The notes under the pieces: generated by a model
What the model was told of the DNA's origin: nothing
The model's input: the letters and a program-made list of their open reading frames with translations, nothing else
Databases searched by the model: none
In this document: positions 27,670-35,428 of the stretch, piece after piece
How positions within the stretch are numbered: position 1 is the first letter of the stretch
Layout of the letters: the number at the start of each line of letters is the position of its first letter
Source of the DNA: Hyphomicrobiales bacterium
GTDB taxonomy: Bacteria > Pseudomonadota > Alphaproteobacteria > Rhizobiales > Rhizobiaceae
Length of the DNA: 64,000 nucleotides
Assembly: GCA_900468065.1 (NCBI GenBank)
Contig: UBTA01000068.1
Coordinates: 62,001 to 126,000, forward strand
Reading direction: 5' to 3'
Made by a program: the position numbers and the translations under genes

Positions 27670-28526
27670 GCACGCAACCCGCCATGATCAACCGCTACCG
27701 CTGGTACGAGCTGATCAGCATCTACGCCGGTATCTTCCTCTTCCTGACGTTTATTCTGGCGCCGTTCGTTGAGGGCTTTCTCGTTTCGCTGAAGCCGCTT
27801 GGCCTCTTGTTCACCTCGCCCTACAAGTTCTGGCCGGAAAACGGTTCGTTTGCGGCCTACCGGACGATGTGGGTGAGTGTCCCCGGTTTTGCCCGCTATA
27901 TCTTCAACTCGTTTTTCATTTCCATCATCGTTACCGCGATCGTGCTGATCCTGGTCGTACCGGCGTCCTACGCCTTTGCCCGGTTCACATTTCGCGGCAG
28001 CGGGCTGCTGCTCGGCGCATTTCTGGCCGTCAACATGTTCTCTGGCGCCGTCCTGCTCATTCCACTGTTTCGCCTGATGCGCACATTTGGTGTGCTCAAC
28101 ACCTATTTCGCCATGATCGTCCCGGGGGTCGCCTTCCTGATCCCTTCGGCCATCTGGCTGCTGCGCACCTACATGATGCGCATTCCACGCGAGCTGGACG
28201 AAGCGGCCTTCGTCGATGGTGCCAGCCATTTCTATACGCTTCGCCGGGTCATCCTCCCCATCGCCATGCCCGGCATCACCGTCGTAGCGATCACGACCTT
28301 CATCGGGTCCTACGCTCAGCAATTCATCTTCGCGCTGACCTTCAACTCGAAGACCGAATACATGCCGCTGCCGGTTGGGCTGTTTGCCTATTTCGGCCGG
28401 CAGGAAGTGATCTGGAACGAGTTGATGGCGGCGAGCTTCGTCGGCATCACCCCGGCCATCATCGTTATCTTCTTCCTACAACGCTATCTCGTCAGCGGCC
28501 TGACTGCTGGCGCGGTGAAACAATAA
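27666..28526 (+). CDS. Sugar ABC transporter permease 2 (CUT1, MalG type)
   Basis: This 286-residue permease has six predicted helices and the EAA loop RELDEAAFVDGASHFYTLRR, typical of MalG-like subunits. It pairs with the permease just upstream. The binding protein gene begins 36 bases downstream. Confidence 0.93.
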   Translation: MSTQPAMINRYRWYELISIYAGIFLFLTFILAPFVEGFLVSLKPLGLLFTSPYKFWPENGSFAAYRTMWVSVPGFARYIFNSFFISIIVTAIVLILVVPASYAFARFTFRGSGLLLGAFLAVNMFSGAVLLIPLFRLMRTFGVLNTYFAMIVPGVAFLIPSAIWLLRTYMMRIPRELDEAAFVDGASHFYTLRRVILPIAMPGITVVAITTFIGSYAQQFIFALTFNSKTEYMPLPVGLFAYFGRQEVIWNELMAASFVGITPAIIVIFFLQRYLVSGLTAGAVKQ

Positions 28527-28562
28527 AAGCAGTCAACCACCAGAGAAACGGGAGCTTCAAAC

Positions 28563-29792
28563 GTGTCCATTCAACTCAAGACGGGCATTCTCGCCCTTGC
28601 CTTGCTCGGCTCGACCGCGCTCGGCGCCATGACCGCCCACGCCGCCGACCAGGAAATCAGCTGGATTTATTGCGGCGACACGATGGATCCGATTCATGAG
28701 AAATACATCAAGCAGTGGGAAGAGAAGAACCCCGGCTGGAAGGTGACGCCTGAAGTTGTCGGCTGGGCCCAATGCCAGGACAAGGCGACGACGCTTGCCG
28801 TTGCCGGCACCCCCGTCGCCATGGCCTATGTCGGCTCGCGCACGCTCAAGGAATTTGCCCAGAACGATCTGATAGTGCCGGTCCCGATGACCGAAGACGA
28901 GAAGAAGAGCTACTATCCGCATATCGCCGATACTGTCACGTTCGACAACAACCAGTGGGGCGTTCCGATCGCGTTTTCGACCAAGGCACTCTACTGGAAC
29001 AAGGACCTTTTCAAGCAGGCAGGCCTTGATCCTGAAACGCCACCCAAGACATGGGCCGAAGAGATCGCCTTCGCCAAGCAGATCAAGGAAAAGACCGGGA
29101 TTGCCGGCTACGGTCTGCCGGCAAAGACTTTCGACAACACTATGCATCAGTTCATGCATTGGGTTTACACCAACAACGGCAAAGTCATCGACGGCGACAA
29201 GATCGTCATCGACAGCCCGGAAGTTCTCGCAGCCCTTCAGGCCTACAAGGACATCACGCCCTATTCGGTCGAAGGTGCGACCGCTTACGAGCAAAACGAA
29301 ATGCGCGCCATCTTCCTTGATGGCAAAGTCGGCATGCTCCAGTCCGGTTCGGGTGCTGCCGTCCGTCTCAAGGAAACCAAGGTCAACTGGGGCGTGGCCC
29401 CGCTGCCACTCGGCCCGTCTGCCAAGGGTGAAGGCACTCTGCTGATCACCGACAGCCTGGCGATCTTCAAGGGCTCCGGCGTTGAGGAGAAGGCAATCGA
29501 ATTTGCAAAATTCATTACCTCGCCCGGCCCGCAGGGCGAATATGAGTTGCAGGGTACCGCTGGTTTGACGCCGCTTCGTCCGTCGCCGATGGTTGATGAG
29601 TTCGTCAAGAAGGACCCCTACTGGAAGCCGTTCATCGATGGCATCACCTATGGGGGCCCGGAGCCGCTGTTCACCGACTATAAGGGCTTCCAGAATGTCA
29701 TTATCGAAATGGTCCAGGCCGTCGTCACCGACAAGGCCGAGCCCGCGGATGCCCTGAAGAAGGCAGCTGCCGACCTCGAGCAATACAAGTAA
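28563..29792 (+). CDS. Sugar ABC transporter substrate-binding protein
   Basis: This 409-residue family 1 solute-binding protein has a signal peptide ending at AMTAHA-AD (about residue 27). Body segments WGVPIAFSTKALYWNKDLFK and FLDGKVGMLQSGSGAAVR are typical of CUT1 receptors. It captures the substrate in the periplasm. The start is a GTG at 28563 preceded by GGGAG; no ATG fits. A strong hairpin follows the gene before the ATPase gene, which usually keeps receptor mRNA more abundant than the rest. Confidence 0.92.
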   Translation: MSIQLKTGILALALLGSTALGAMTAHAADQEISWIYCGDTMDPIHEKYIKQWEEKNPGWKVTPEVVGWAQCQDKATTLAVAGTPVAMAYVGSRTLKEFAQNDLIVPVPMTEDEKKSYYPHIADTVTFDNNQWGVPIAFSTKALYWNKDLFKQAGLDPETPPKTWAEEIAFAKQIKEKTGIAGYGLPAKTFDNTMHQFMHWVYTNNGKVIDGDKIVIDSPEVLAALQAYKDITPYSVEGATAYEQNEMRAIFLDGKVGMLQSGSGAAVRLKETKVNWGVAPLPLGPSAKGEGTLLITDSLAIFKGSGVEEKAIEFAKFITSPGPQGEYELQGTAGLTPLRPSPMVDEFVKKDPYWKPFIDGITYGGPEPLFTDYKGFQNVIIEMVQAVVTDKAEPADALKKAAADLEQYK

Positions 29793-29799
29793 GACCATC

Positions 29800-29831
29800 G
29801 GACCGCGAACCGGTCGAAAGGTTCGCGGTCC
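29800..29831 (+). terminator. Strong hairpin between binding protein and ATPase genes
   Basis: GGACCGCGAACC and GGTTCGCGGTCC form a perfect 12-base stem with an 8-base loop, followed by ACTCCTTTT. It can act as a partial terminator or as a 3' stabiliser of the receptor transcript. Confidence 0.75.
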
Positions 29832-29885
29832 ACTCCTTTTCTGCTACGAACGGGCCGCTTTTCGCCGGCGGCCGGAGACAGATTC

Positions 29886-31019
29886 TTGGGACAGCTCAAT
29901 CTCAACAAGGTTCAGAAATTCTACGGGACGTTCGAAGTGCTGAAAAGCATCGAACTGGAGGTCCGCAACGGCGAATTCGTCGTTTTCGTCGGCCCGTCCG
30001 GATGTGGCAAGTCGACCCTGCTGCGCATGATCGCCGGTCTCGACGAGACCAGTTCAGGCGATATCGTGATTGATGGCAAACGTGTCAACGACCTGCCGCC
30101 CGTCAAGCGTGGCATCGCCATGGTGTTCCAGAGCTATGCGCTCTACCCGCATATGACCGTGTTCGAGAATATCGCTTTTCCGCTACGCGTCGAAAAGATG
30201 CCGGAAGACAAGCTGAAGGCGAAAGTCGAGAATGCAGCGCGCATTCTTCATCTCGACCAGCGGCTCCAGCAGAAACCCGGCTTGTTGTCCGGCGGACAGC
30301 GCCAGCGTGTGGCTATCGGCAGGGCGATCGTGCGCGAGCCGAAGATATTCCTGTTTGACGAGCCGTTGTCCAACCTCGATGCGGCTCTGCGCGCCGATAT
30401 GCGTATTGAACTGGCGAAACTGCACAAGCAACTGAAGGCGACGATGATCTACGTCACCCACGACCAGGTCGAGGCGATGACGATGGCGGACCGGATTGTC
30501 GTGCTCAATGCCGGTGAGATTTCCCAAACAGGCGCGCCGCTCGAACTCTATCACAAACCGGCCAACATGTTCGTTGCAGGTTTTATCGGCAATCCGCGCA
30601 TGAACATGCTGCCCGTCACCTGCAAAGCAGTCAGCGATGCCGGCGTCGAGATCGAATTCAAGGGCCAGCCGGCGACCATCCCTGTGAACGGCCGGGCCGA
30701 TCTGGTCGGTCAGCCGCTGACCCTCGGTATTCGTCCGGAGCATATCCAGTTCGGCGAGGCTGACCTGTCGATGAACCTGACACCGTCAGTGATCGAACGG
30801 CTCGGCGCCCAGACTGTTGCCTATGCTTCGCTTGACGGCGAAAGCGAGAATTTCTGCGCGATGCTTCCCGGCAGCGCGCCGATCCGGACCGACGAGACAG
30901 TTCCGATCGGCATCGGTGCCGCTGATTGCCATCTCTTCGACGCATCCGGCATCGCGCTTGAGCGCCGGGTAGCACTGACCGACATCAATGTCGGTCTCTT
31001 GAAAATCGCCGGCGGCTGA
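29886..31019 (+). CDS. Sugar ABC transporter ATP-binding protein (UgpC/MsmK type)
   Basis: This 377-residue CUT1 ATPase has Walker A (GPSGCGKST), Q-loop (VFQSYALYPHM), signature (LSGGQRQRVAIGRAI), Walker B (IFLFDEPLSNLD) and a C-terminal regulatory TOBE-like domain (about 235-370; LGIRPEHIQFG). It energises the two permeases. The start appears to be TTG at 29886, with GGAGA seven bases upstream; no ATG or GTG gives a complete first beta strand. Confidence 0.92.
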   Translation: MGQLNLNKVQKFYGTFEVLKSIELEVRNGEFVVFVGPSGCGKSTLLRMIAGLDETSSGDIVIDGKRVNDLPPVKRGIAMVFQSYALYPHMTVFENIAFPLRVEKMPEDKLKAKVENAARILHLDQRLQQKPGLLSGGQRQRVAIGRAIVREPKIFLFDEPLSNLDAALRADMRIELAKLHKQLKATMIYVTHDQVEAMTMADRIVVLNAGEISQTGAPLELYHKPANMFVAGFIGNPRMNMLPVTCKAVSDAGVEIEFKGQPATIPVNGRADLVGQPLTLGIRPEHIQFGEADLSMNLTPSVIERLGAQTVAYASLDGESENFCAMLPGSAPIRTDETVPIGIGAADCHLFDASGIALERRVALTDINVGLLKIAGG

Positions 31020-31050
31020 CGTCGCGACGATTCTCAAGCTTCGTCGAAAG

Positions 31051-31081
31051 CAAAAGGGGCGCGGATGATGCGTCCCTTTTG
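31051..31081. terminator. Terminator at the end of the ABC operon
   Basis: CAAAAGGG pairs with CCCTTTTG around a smaller CGC/GCG stem, followed by TTTAT. It lies between the plus-strand ATPase gene and the convergent M81 gene, and the A-run/T-run symmetry allows use in both directions. Confidence 0.78.
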
Positions 31082-31126
31082 TTTATCTCAGTGGCGCGCG
31101 GTTGGCGGGGACTTTAATCGGCTAAC

Positions 31127-32602
31127 TCAAGCCGCTCCTGTGTCCAACCCATGCGGATGGTCCACCATCGGCCAAATATCGCGCGGTGCCCGGCGGTAAG
31201 GCGTGCGGGCCGGGTTGTTCGGATAAGGTGTACCCGCCGAGCAATAAAGGATCTCCGCGGCGATCACCGCAAAGGATGCGTAGAAGTGATTGGTCGACTT
31301 GATGACCAGTATCTTCTTTAAAGTTGGGTCGATGCCCATCACCGAGAACAGACTAGGGTCGAAGCTCTGCGCCCGGGTGGAGTTGAGGATGATGTCTATG
31401 CCATCGAGACGGATATGCGCGGCGTCGCCGAAGGGCGCATAGCTTTCGCCGAAACGCATTTCCGCGTTGCGCACCAGTTTGACGACCTTGACGACGCCGT
31501 CGATCGGATTGCCGGTTCCCGGTGCCGATTTTGCGCCGAAACGCAGTTGAATCTCGGCGCCTTCGCCAGCGGCCATGCAGATCTGCACTGCCATCGGGTC
31601 CCAGATCGTCCCGACAGCCGTATCCCTGGCGCCCTGTGCCAGAAGTTCGGCCAACAGCACCGTCGCATCGCCCGCCGTGCCGCCGCCGGGATTATCCCAA
31701 ACGTCGGCGATCACCACGGGTCCGTCGGCTGCTTCGAGCGCCCGGGAGACGGCTTGCTTTTCATCGATCTGCGGCATGATGAATGTGCCGCGCCTGGAAA
31801 AGAGTTCGAGCCCGAGTTCGCGCGCAAGGGCATCGCCCTTTTCCGGCTTGCCATCGGTGACGACGAGCATCTTCGTTCCCATTTCGGGAACATCGCCGGC
31901 CATGAAGCCGTGGATGACAGAGATGGAGAGGATGTCCGGGTCTTCCGCTTCGATCCGCATGATCTTGTCGACGAACGTGCGCATCGGATCGCGCGACGTC
32001 GGATAGACGTCGATCATCCGGCAATCGAATACCGACATGACCGGTTTGATGCGGCCGGCCAGCGTATCGAGCGCGATGCGCCACAGATCCTCGGCACGAT
32101 CGACGAAGTCCGTATGTGGAAATTCCTTGAAGTAGACGAAGAAATCCGCCGCCGCCCGCCGCTTGACCGTCAGGTGGCTGTGCGGGTCGAGTTCAGCACA
32201 GACAAGGATGTCGGGGCCGACAATCTCGCGGACGCGCGTCAGGAAATCGCCCTCGGTATCCTCATAGCCATCGGCGACCATGGCGCCATGAAGACCGAGA
32301 ACCACGGCGTCCACCGGCAGTGCCGCCCGCAGCTGGTCGAGGATTTCGTCACGCAAGCCCTCATACGTCAGGCGATTGACGAGACCGGCGGGATCGGCCC
32401 AGGTGGCAGTGCCCTCGATTAGATCAAAACCCATTTCCGCCGCAAGCCGGCGCCCGACCGTAATCGGCGCGGAACAGAGTGTCGGTGTGTCCGGATGCTC
32501 GCCCGGCGGGGCATACAGCGAGGCCTCGAAGGCGCGGCGATCGACGCAGATCGGTGAGAAAGTGTTGGTCTCGGTCGCCAGGACGGCGGTGAAAATGCGC
32601 AA
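31127..32602 (-). CDS. M81 family metallopeptidase (MlrC-like) 1
   Basis: This 491-residue protein is of the M81/DUF1485 family named after MlrC of microcystin degradation. Features are the start MRIFTAVLATETNTFSP, the metal-site segments VLGLHGAMVADGYEDTEGD and ELDPHSHLT, and VWDNPGGGTAGDAT in the second half. No signal peptide, so cytoplasmic. Members probably hydrolyse amide bonds in small unusual compounds, but few have known substrates. It is read toward the ABC operon and follows the NTF2-like gene on the minus strand. A second family member lies at 37372-38808. Confidence 0.88.
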   Translation of the reverse strand: MRIFTAVLATETNTFSPICVDRRAFEASLYAPPGEHPDTPTLCSAPITVGRRLAAEMGFDLIEGTATWADPAGLVNRLTYEGLRDEILDQLRAALPVDAVVLGLHGAMVADGYEDTEGDFLTRVREIVGPDILVCAELDPHSHLTVKRRAAADFFVYFKEFPHTDFVDRAEDLWRIALDTLAGRIKPVMSVFDCRMIDVYPTSRDPMRTFVDKIMRIEAEDPDILSISVIHGFMAGDVPEMGTKMLVVTDGKPEKGDALARELGLELFSRRGTFIMPQIDEKQAVSRALEAADGPVVIADVWDNPGGGTAGDATVLLAELLAQGARDTAVGTIWDPMAVQICMAAGEGAEIQLRFGAKSAPGTGNPIDGVVKVVKLVRNAEMRFGESYAPFGDAAHIRLDGIDIILNSTRAQSFDPSLFSVMGIDPTLKKILVIKSTNHFYASFAVIAAEILYCSAGTPYPNNPARTPYRRAPRDIWPMVDHPHGLDTGAA

Positions 32603-32625
32603 TGCCTTTGCCTCGTTCTAGCCGC

Positions 32626-33147
32626 TCAAGCCCCGCCCATCGGATGGGGCAGATACCCCGTGAAGCCGCAGATTTTCCAGTGCCCCTGATGAAGGCGGCA
32701 ATAATAAAGCGTCTGCCACTTGAGACTATCGACGCTGCCGTCCGATTTTTTCAGGCTGCCGTCAAACTTCTTGCGGACCAGGGCCATATCGCCTTCGATC
32801 TCGATATCTTCGAGCGTCGTGGTGGTGAAAATGGCATTGCGGGTGTTCTCGGCAAAGGACTGCTGGGCAAAATCCGTTGCCTGGCGCAGCCACTCGTCGC
32901 GATAGGCCGTCAGTGAAGGAAAGGCCAGACGCCATTTGTCGGGGCTGGTTTCCCGCTTGGCATCAATGCCGATGAAGCCTTCCTCGACAAAATCTCCGGC
33001 GACCTTGGACCAGTCGGCGGCAAGAAAAGCATCAATGTCGCGCTCGACCAGCATCTGCCAGATCGCGTGACGGGCGGCATCGGAGGAAGGGAAAGGATTG
33101 CGGAAGGGATCGCGCACAAATGCTCCGTGGATTGAAATTCTTTTCAT
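32626..33147 (-). CDS. NTF2-like fold protein of unknown function
   Basis: This 173-residue soluble protein has an NTF2/SnoaL-like pattern: a helical start (DAARHAIWQMLVERDIDAFLA, DWSKVAGDFVEEGFIG), then beta strands ending LYYCRLHQGHWKICGFTGYLP. Such domains act as small enzymes or binding modules; no catalytic set is clear. It lies 23 bases before the M81 gene on the same strand and is divergent from the RidA gene, so both are probably expressed with the cluster. An imperfect copy of the RpiR-type palindrome covers its start codon. Confidence 0.65.
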   Translation of the reverse strand: MKRISIHGAFVRDPFRNPFPSSDAARHAIWQMLVERDIDAFLAADWSKVAGDFVEEGFIGIDAKRETSPDKWRLAFPSLTAYRDEWLRQATDFAQQSFAENTRNAIFTTTTLEDIEIEGDMALVRKKFDGSLKKSDGSVDSLKWQTLYYCRLHQGHWKICGFTGYLPHPMGGA

Positions 33148-33150
33148 AAA
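33132..33150. promoter_or_regulatory. Imperfect second copy of the RpiR-type operator
   Basis: TTGAAA and TTTCATAAA are separated by four bases at the start codon of the NTF2-like gene. The right arm is identical to that of the palindrome at 25496-25518, but the left arm is shorter and the spacer differs by one base, so the assignment is weak. Confidence 0.35.
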
Positions 33151-33231
33151 TGGCGTTTTTCTCTGGTCAAATTCCGCTTTCTATGGTCATTTGTCAACGT
33201 ATCAAGAAAATAATTTGCAAGGACGGGGCAA

Positions 33232-33621
33232 ATGTCCATTACACGTTATGGCACGGTGCAAGTGGGTGCAGGCGGCAAACCGCTGCCGTTTGCACGCGCG
33301 GTGGAGGCGAATGGCTGGCTTCATGTGTCCGGCCAGGTTGCGATGGAAAATGGCGAGATCATCGAAGGTGGGATTATTCCGCAAACACATAAGACGATCG
33401 CCAATCTGCTGGCTATCCTTAAGGAGGCCAATTACGGACCTGAGCACATCGTTCGTCTCGGTGTTTGGCTGGATGATCCGCGGGATTTTTGGACCTTTAA
33501 CAAGATCTATCAGGACTATTTCGGCGAACATCCGCCGGCGCGGGCCTGCGTGCAGGCGTCGATGATGGTCGATTGCAAGGTCGAGATCGATTGCGTCGCC
33601 TATAAGGAAAAGACGTCCTAA
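33232..33621 (+). CDS. RidA family protein
   Basis: This 129-residue protein shows the YjgF/YER057c/UK114 fold: FARAVEANGWLHVSGQVA near the start, and the C-terminal PPARACVQASMMVDCKVEID with the conserved arginine that binds the carboxylate of imines and enamines. RidA proteins hydrolyse reactive 2-aminoacrylate and related intermediates in the cytoplasm; subfamilies in catabolic clusters process pathway-specific imines. Divergent from the NTF2-like/M81 pair and upstream of the RpiR gene. It could clear an enamine formed from the imported amino compound (inference). Confidence 0.88.
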   Translation: MSITRYGTVQVGAGGKPLPFARAVEANGWLHVSGQVAMENGEIIEGGIIPQTHKTIANLLAILKEANYGPEHIVRLGVWLDDPRDFWTFNKIYQDYFGEHPPARACVQASMMVDCKVEIDCVAYKEKTS

Positions 33622-33743
33622 GGTTCAGGTGATACGGAAACGGGTGGACACCAAGTGAGAATCGTATGCCAGATCGCAGCATTGCCGCGGTTTCAGGAAG
33701 CCTCCTCGAGGCGGCCTGGCGATTTCATTGAAGGTGATCTCTG

Positions 33744-34607
33744 ATGGATATTTTCTCGACACTTCAGGAAGAAAAGGGACGGCTTTCGCCGGCCGAAAGC
33801 CGCATCGCTGAAATATTGCTGACTGATTTCGAATTTGCGGTGAATGCCTCGATTATCGAACTGGCCGGCAAAGCCGATGTCTCCCCGCCGACCGTCACAC
33901 GCTTCTGCCGGCGGCTCGGCTGCGACAGCTTTTCCGACTTCAAGGTGCAGCTGGCGCGCACTGCCTATGTCGGCATGCGCTACCTCAAGCCCGAGCCGAA
34001 GAGCCGGGAACCCGCCGATGTGGCGCAGGATATCGTCTCAAAGGCACAGAATGCGCTGTTCATGCTGCACCGCAGCCTCGATCTCGCAGCGATCGAGCAG
34101 GCGACCGAAAAGCTGGCCGGCGCCAACATGATCTATGCGTTCGGCTCCGGCGGCAACTCCTCGATGATCGCCAGTGAATTGCAGAACCGCCTGTTTCGCT
34201 TGGGGCTGCGCATTACCGCAAGCTCCGATCACAGCATGCAGATGATGATGGCGGCTGCCGCCCGGCCGGGCGACGTTGTCATCGGGTCGTCGTTCTCCGG
34301 GCGCAACGCCGAACTGGTCCGATCCTTCACGCTCGCCCGGGACCAGAAAGTGACAACCATCGCCCTGACGCAGAGCGGCAGCCCGGTTGCGCGCGCCGCC
34401 GATATCACCGTGCCTGTCGATCTGCCGGAAGGGACCAACATCTATCGCCCGACATCGACCCGTATCGCCTATCTCGCAGTCCTCGATATCCTTGCCAGTC
34501 TCGTTGCCTACCACATCCAGCCCCAAGCAACCGTGACGTTGCGGCGCATCAAGCAACAGCTTGTCGCCCATCGTGACGGCGACGACCGCCAGCTGCTCGG
34601 GGATTGA
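33744..34607 (+). CDS. MurR/RpiR family transcriptional regulator
   Basis: This 287-residue regulator has an N-terminal RpiR helix-turn-helix domain (about 1-77; AGKADVSPPTVTRFCRRLGC) and a C-terminal SIS sugar-phosphate binding domain (about 120-255; YAFGSGGNSSMIASELQNRL, GDVVIGSSFSGRNAELV). Such proteins sense phosphosugars or amino sugar derivatives and bind inverted repeats. It heads the SDR/hexosaminidase gene run and is the probable regulator of the whole cluster through the palindrome at 25496-25518. Confidence 0.92.
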   Translation: MDIFSTLQEEKGRLSPAESRIAEILLTDFEFAVNASIIELAGKADVSPPTVTRFCRRLGCDSFSDFKVQLARTAYVGMRYLKPEPKSREPADVAQDIVSKAQNALFMLHRSLDLAAIEQATEKLAGANMIYAFGSGGNSSMIASELQNRLFRLGLRITASSDHSMQMMMAAAARPGDVVIGSSFSGRNAELVRSFTLARDQKVTTIALTQSGSPVARAADITVPVDLPEGTNIYRPTSTRIAYLAVLDILASLVAYHIQPQATVTLRRIKQQLVAHRDGDDRQLLGD

Positions 34608-34634
34608 TTTTACCATGCTCACAAAGGACCCGTC

Positions 34635-35411
34635 ATGACTTCATCCGTCGCAATTGTAACGGGAGCTGCAGGCGACATTGGCCGGGCCATCGCCCGCCGC
34701 CTTGGCGAAGACCATGATATCGTGCTGATGCCCGATCTGGATGGTGAAGCCGTTGAAAGAGCAGCGGCGGGCCTTGGCAATCCCGGCAAGTTCGTCGCCC
34801 TGGCCTGCGATATCACCGATGTCACACGTGTGTCTGCTATGGCAGCTCGGTCGGCGGAACTTGGCACGGTTCGGACGCTGGTCAACAATGCCGGTGCAGC
34901 GCGTGCTGTCAGCCTGCACGATACAACGCCGGAAATCTGGCGCATGGACAATGCCTTGAACCTGGAAGCCGCCTTCCTGTGCTTTCGCGCCGTCGAGGGT
35001 GCGCTGAAACAAAGCCAGGGTTCGGTGATCAACATCGCTTCGGTCAACGGCACCAATGTTTTTGGTCATCCCGCCTACAGCGCCGCGAAGGCCGGCCTTC
35101 TGCACCTGACGAAGCTGATCGCCGTCGAATACGGCAAGTACGGTATTCGCGCCAATGCAGTGTCTCCCGGTACCGTGCGCACCCAGGCGTGGGAAGTCCG
35201 CGCCGCCGCCAACGCGAATGTGTTTGAGGACGCGCGCCGCTGGTACCCGTTGCAGCGGATCGCCAGCCCGGACGACGTGGCCAATGCGGTTGGCTTTCTC
35301 GCCAGTCCGTTGGCCTCGGCGATCTCCGGCGTCTGCTTGCCGGTCGACTGCGGCCTGACGGCAGGGCAGGCCGAGCTTGCCCGCACCTTTTCCCAATCCG
35401 AAAACTATTAA
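34635..35411 (+). CDS. Short-chain dehydrogenase/reductase
   Basis: This 258-residue classical SDR has the cofactor motif TGAAGDIG (residues 9-16), the NNAG motif, and the catalytic Ser-Tyr-Lys set (IASVNGTN, YSAAK). It oxidises or reduces an alcohol/ketone group with NAD(P). AAAGGA precedes the start; the hexosaminidase gene begins 17 bases after its stop. Together with the Gfo/Idh enzyme it suggests redox conversion of a sugar in this route. Confidence 0.9.
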   Translation: MTSSVAIVTGAAGDIGRAIARRLGEDHDIVLMPDLDGEAVERAAAGLGNPGKFVALACDITDVTRVSAMAARSAELGTVRTLVNNAGAARAVSLHDTTPEIWRMDNALNLEAAFLCFRAVEGALKQSQGSVINIASVNGTNVFGHPAYSAAKAGLLHLTKLIAVEYGKYGIRANAVSPGTVRTQAWEVRAAANANVFEDARRWYPLQRIASPDDVANAVGFLASPLASAISGVCLPVDCGLTAGQAELARTFSQSENY

Positions 35412-35428
35412 GAATAAGAGGAACGGAC

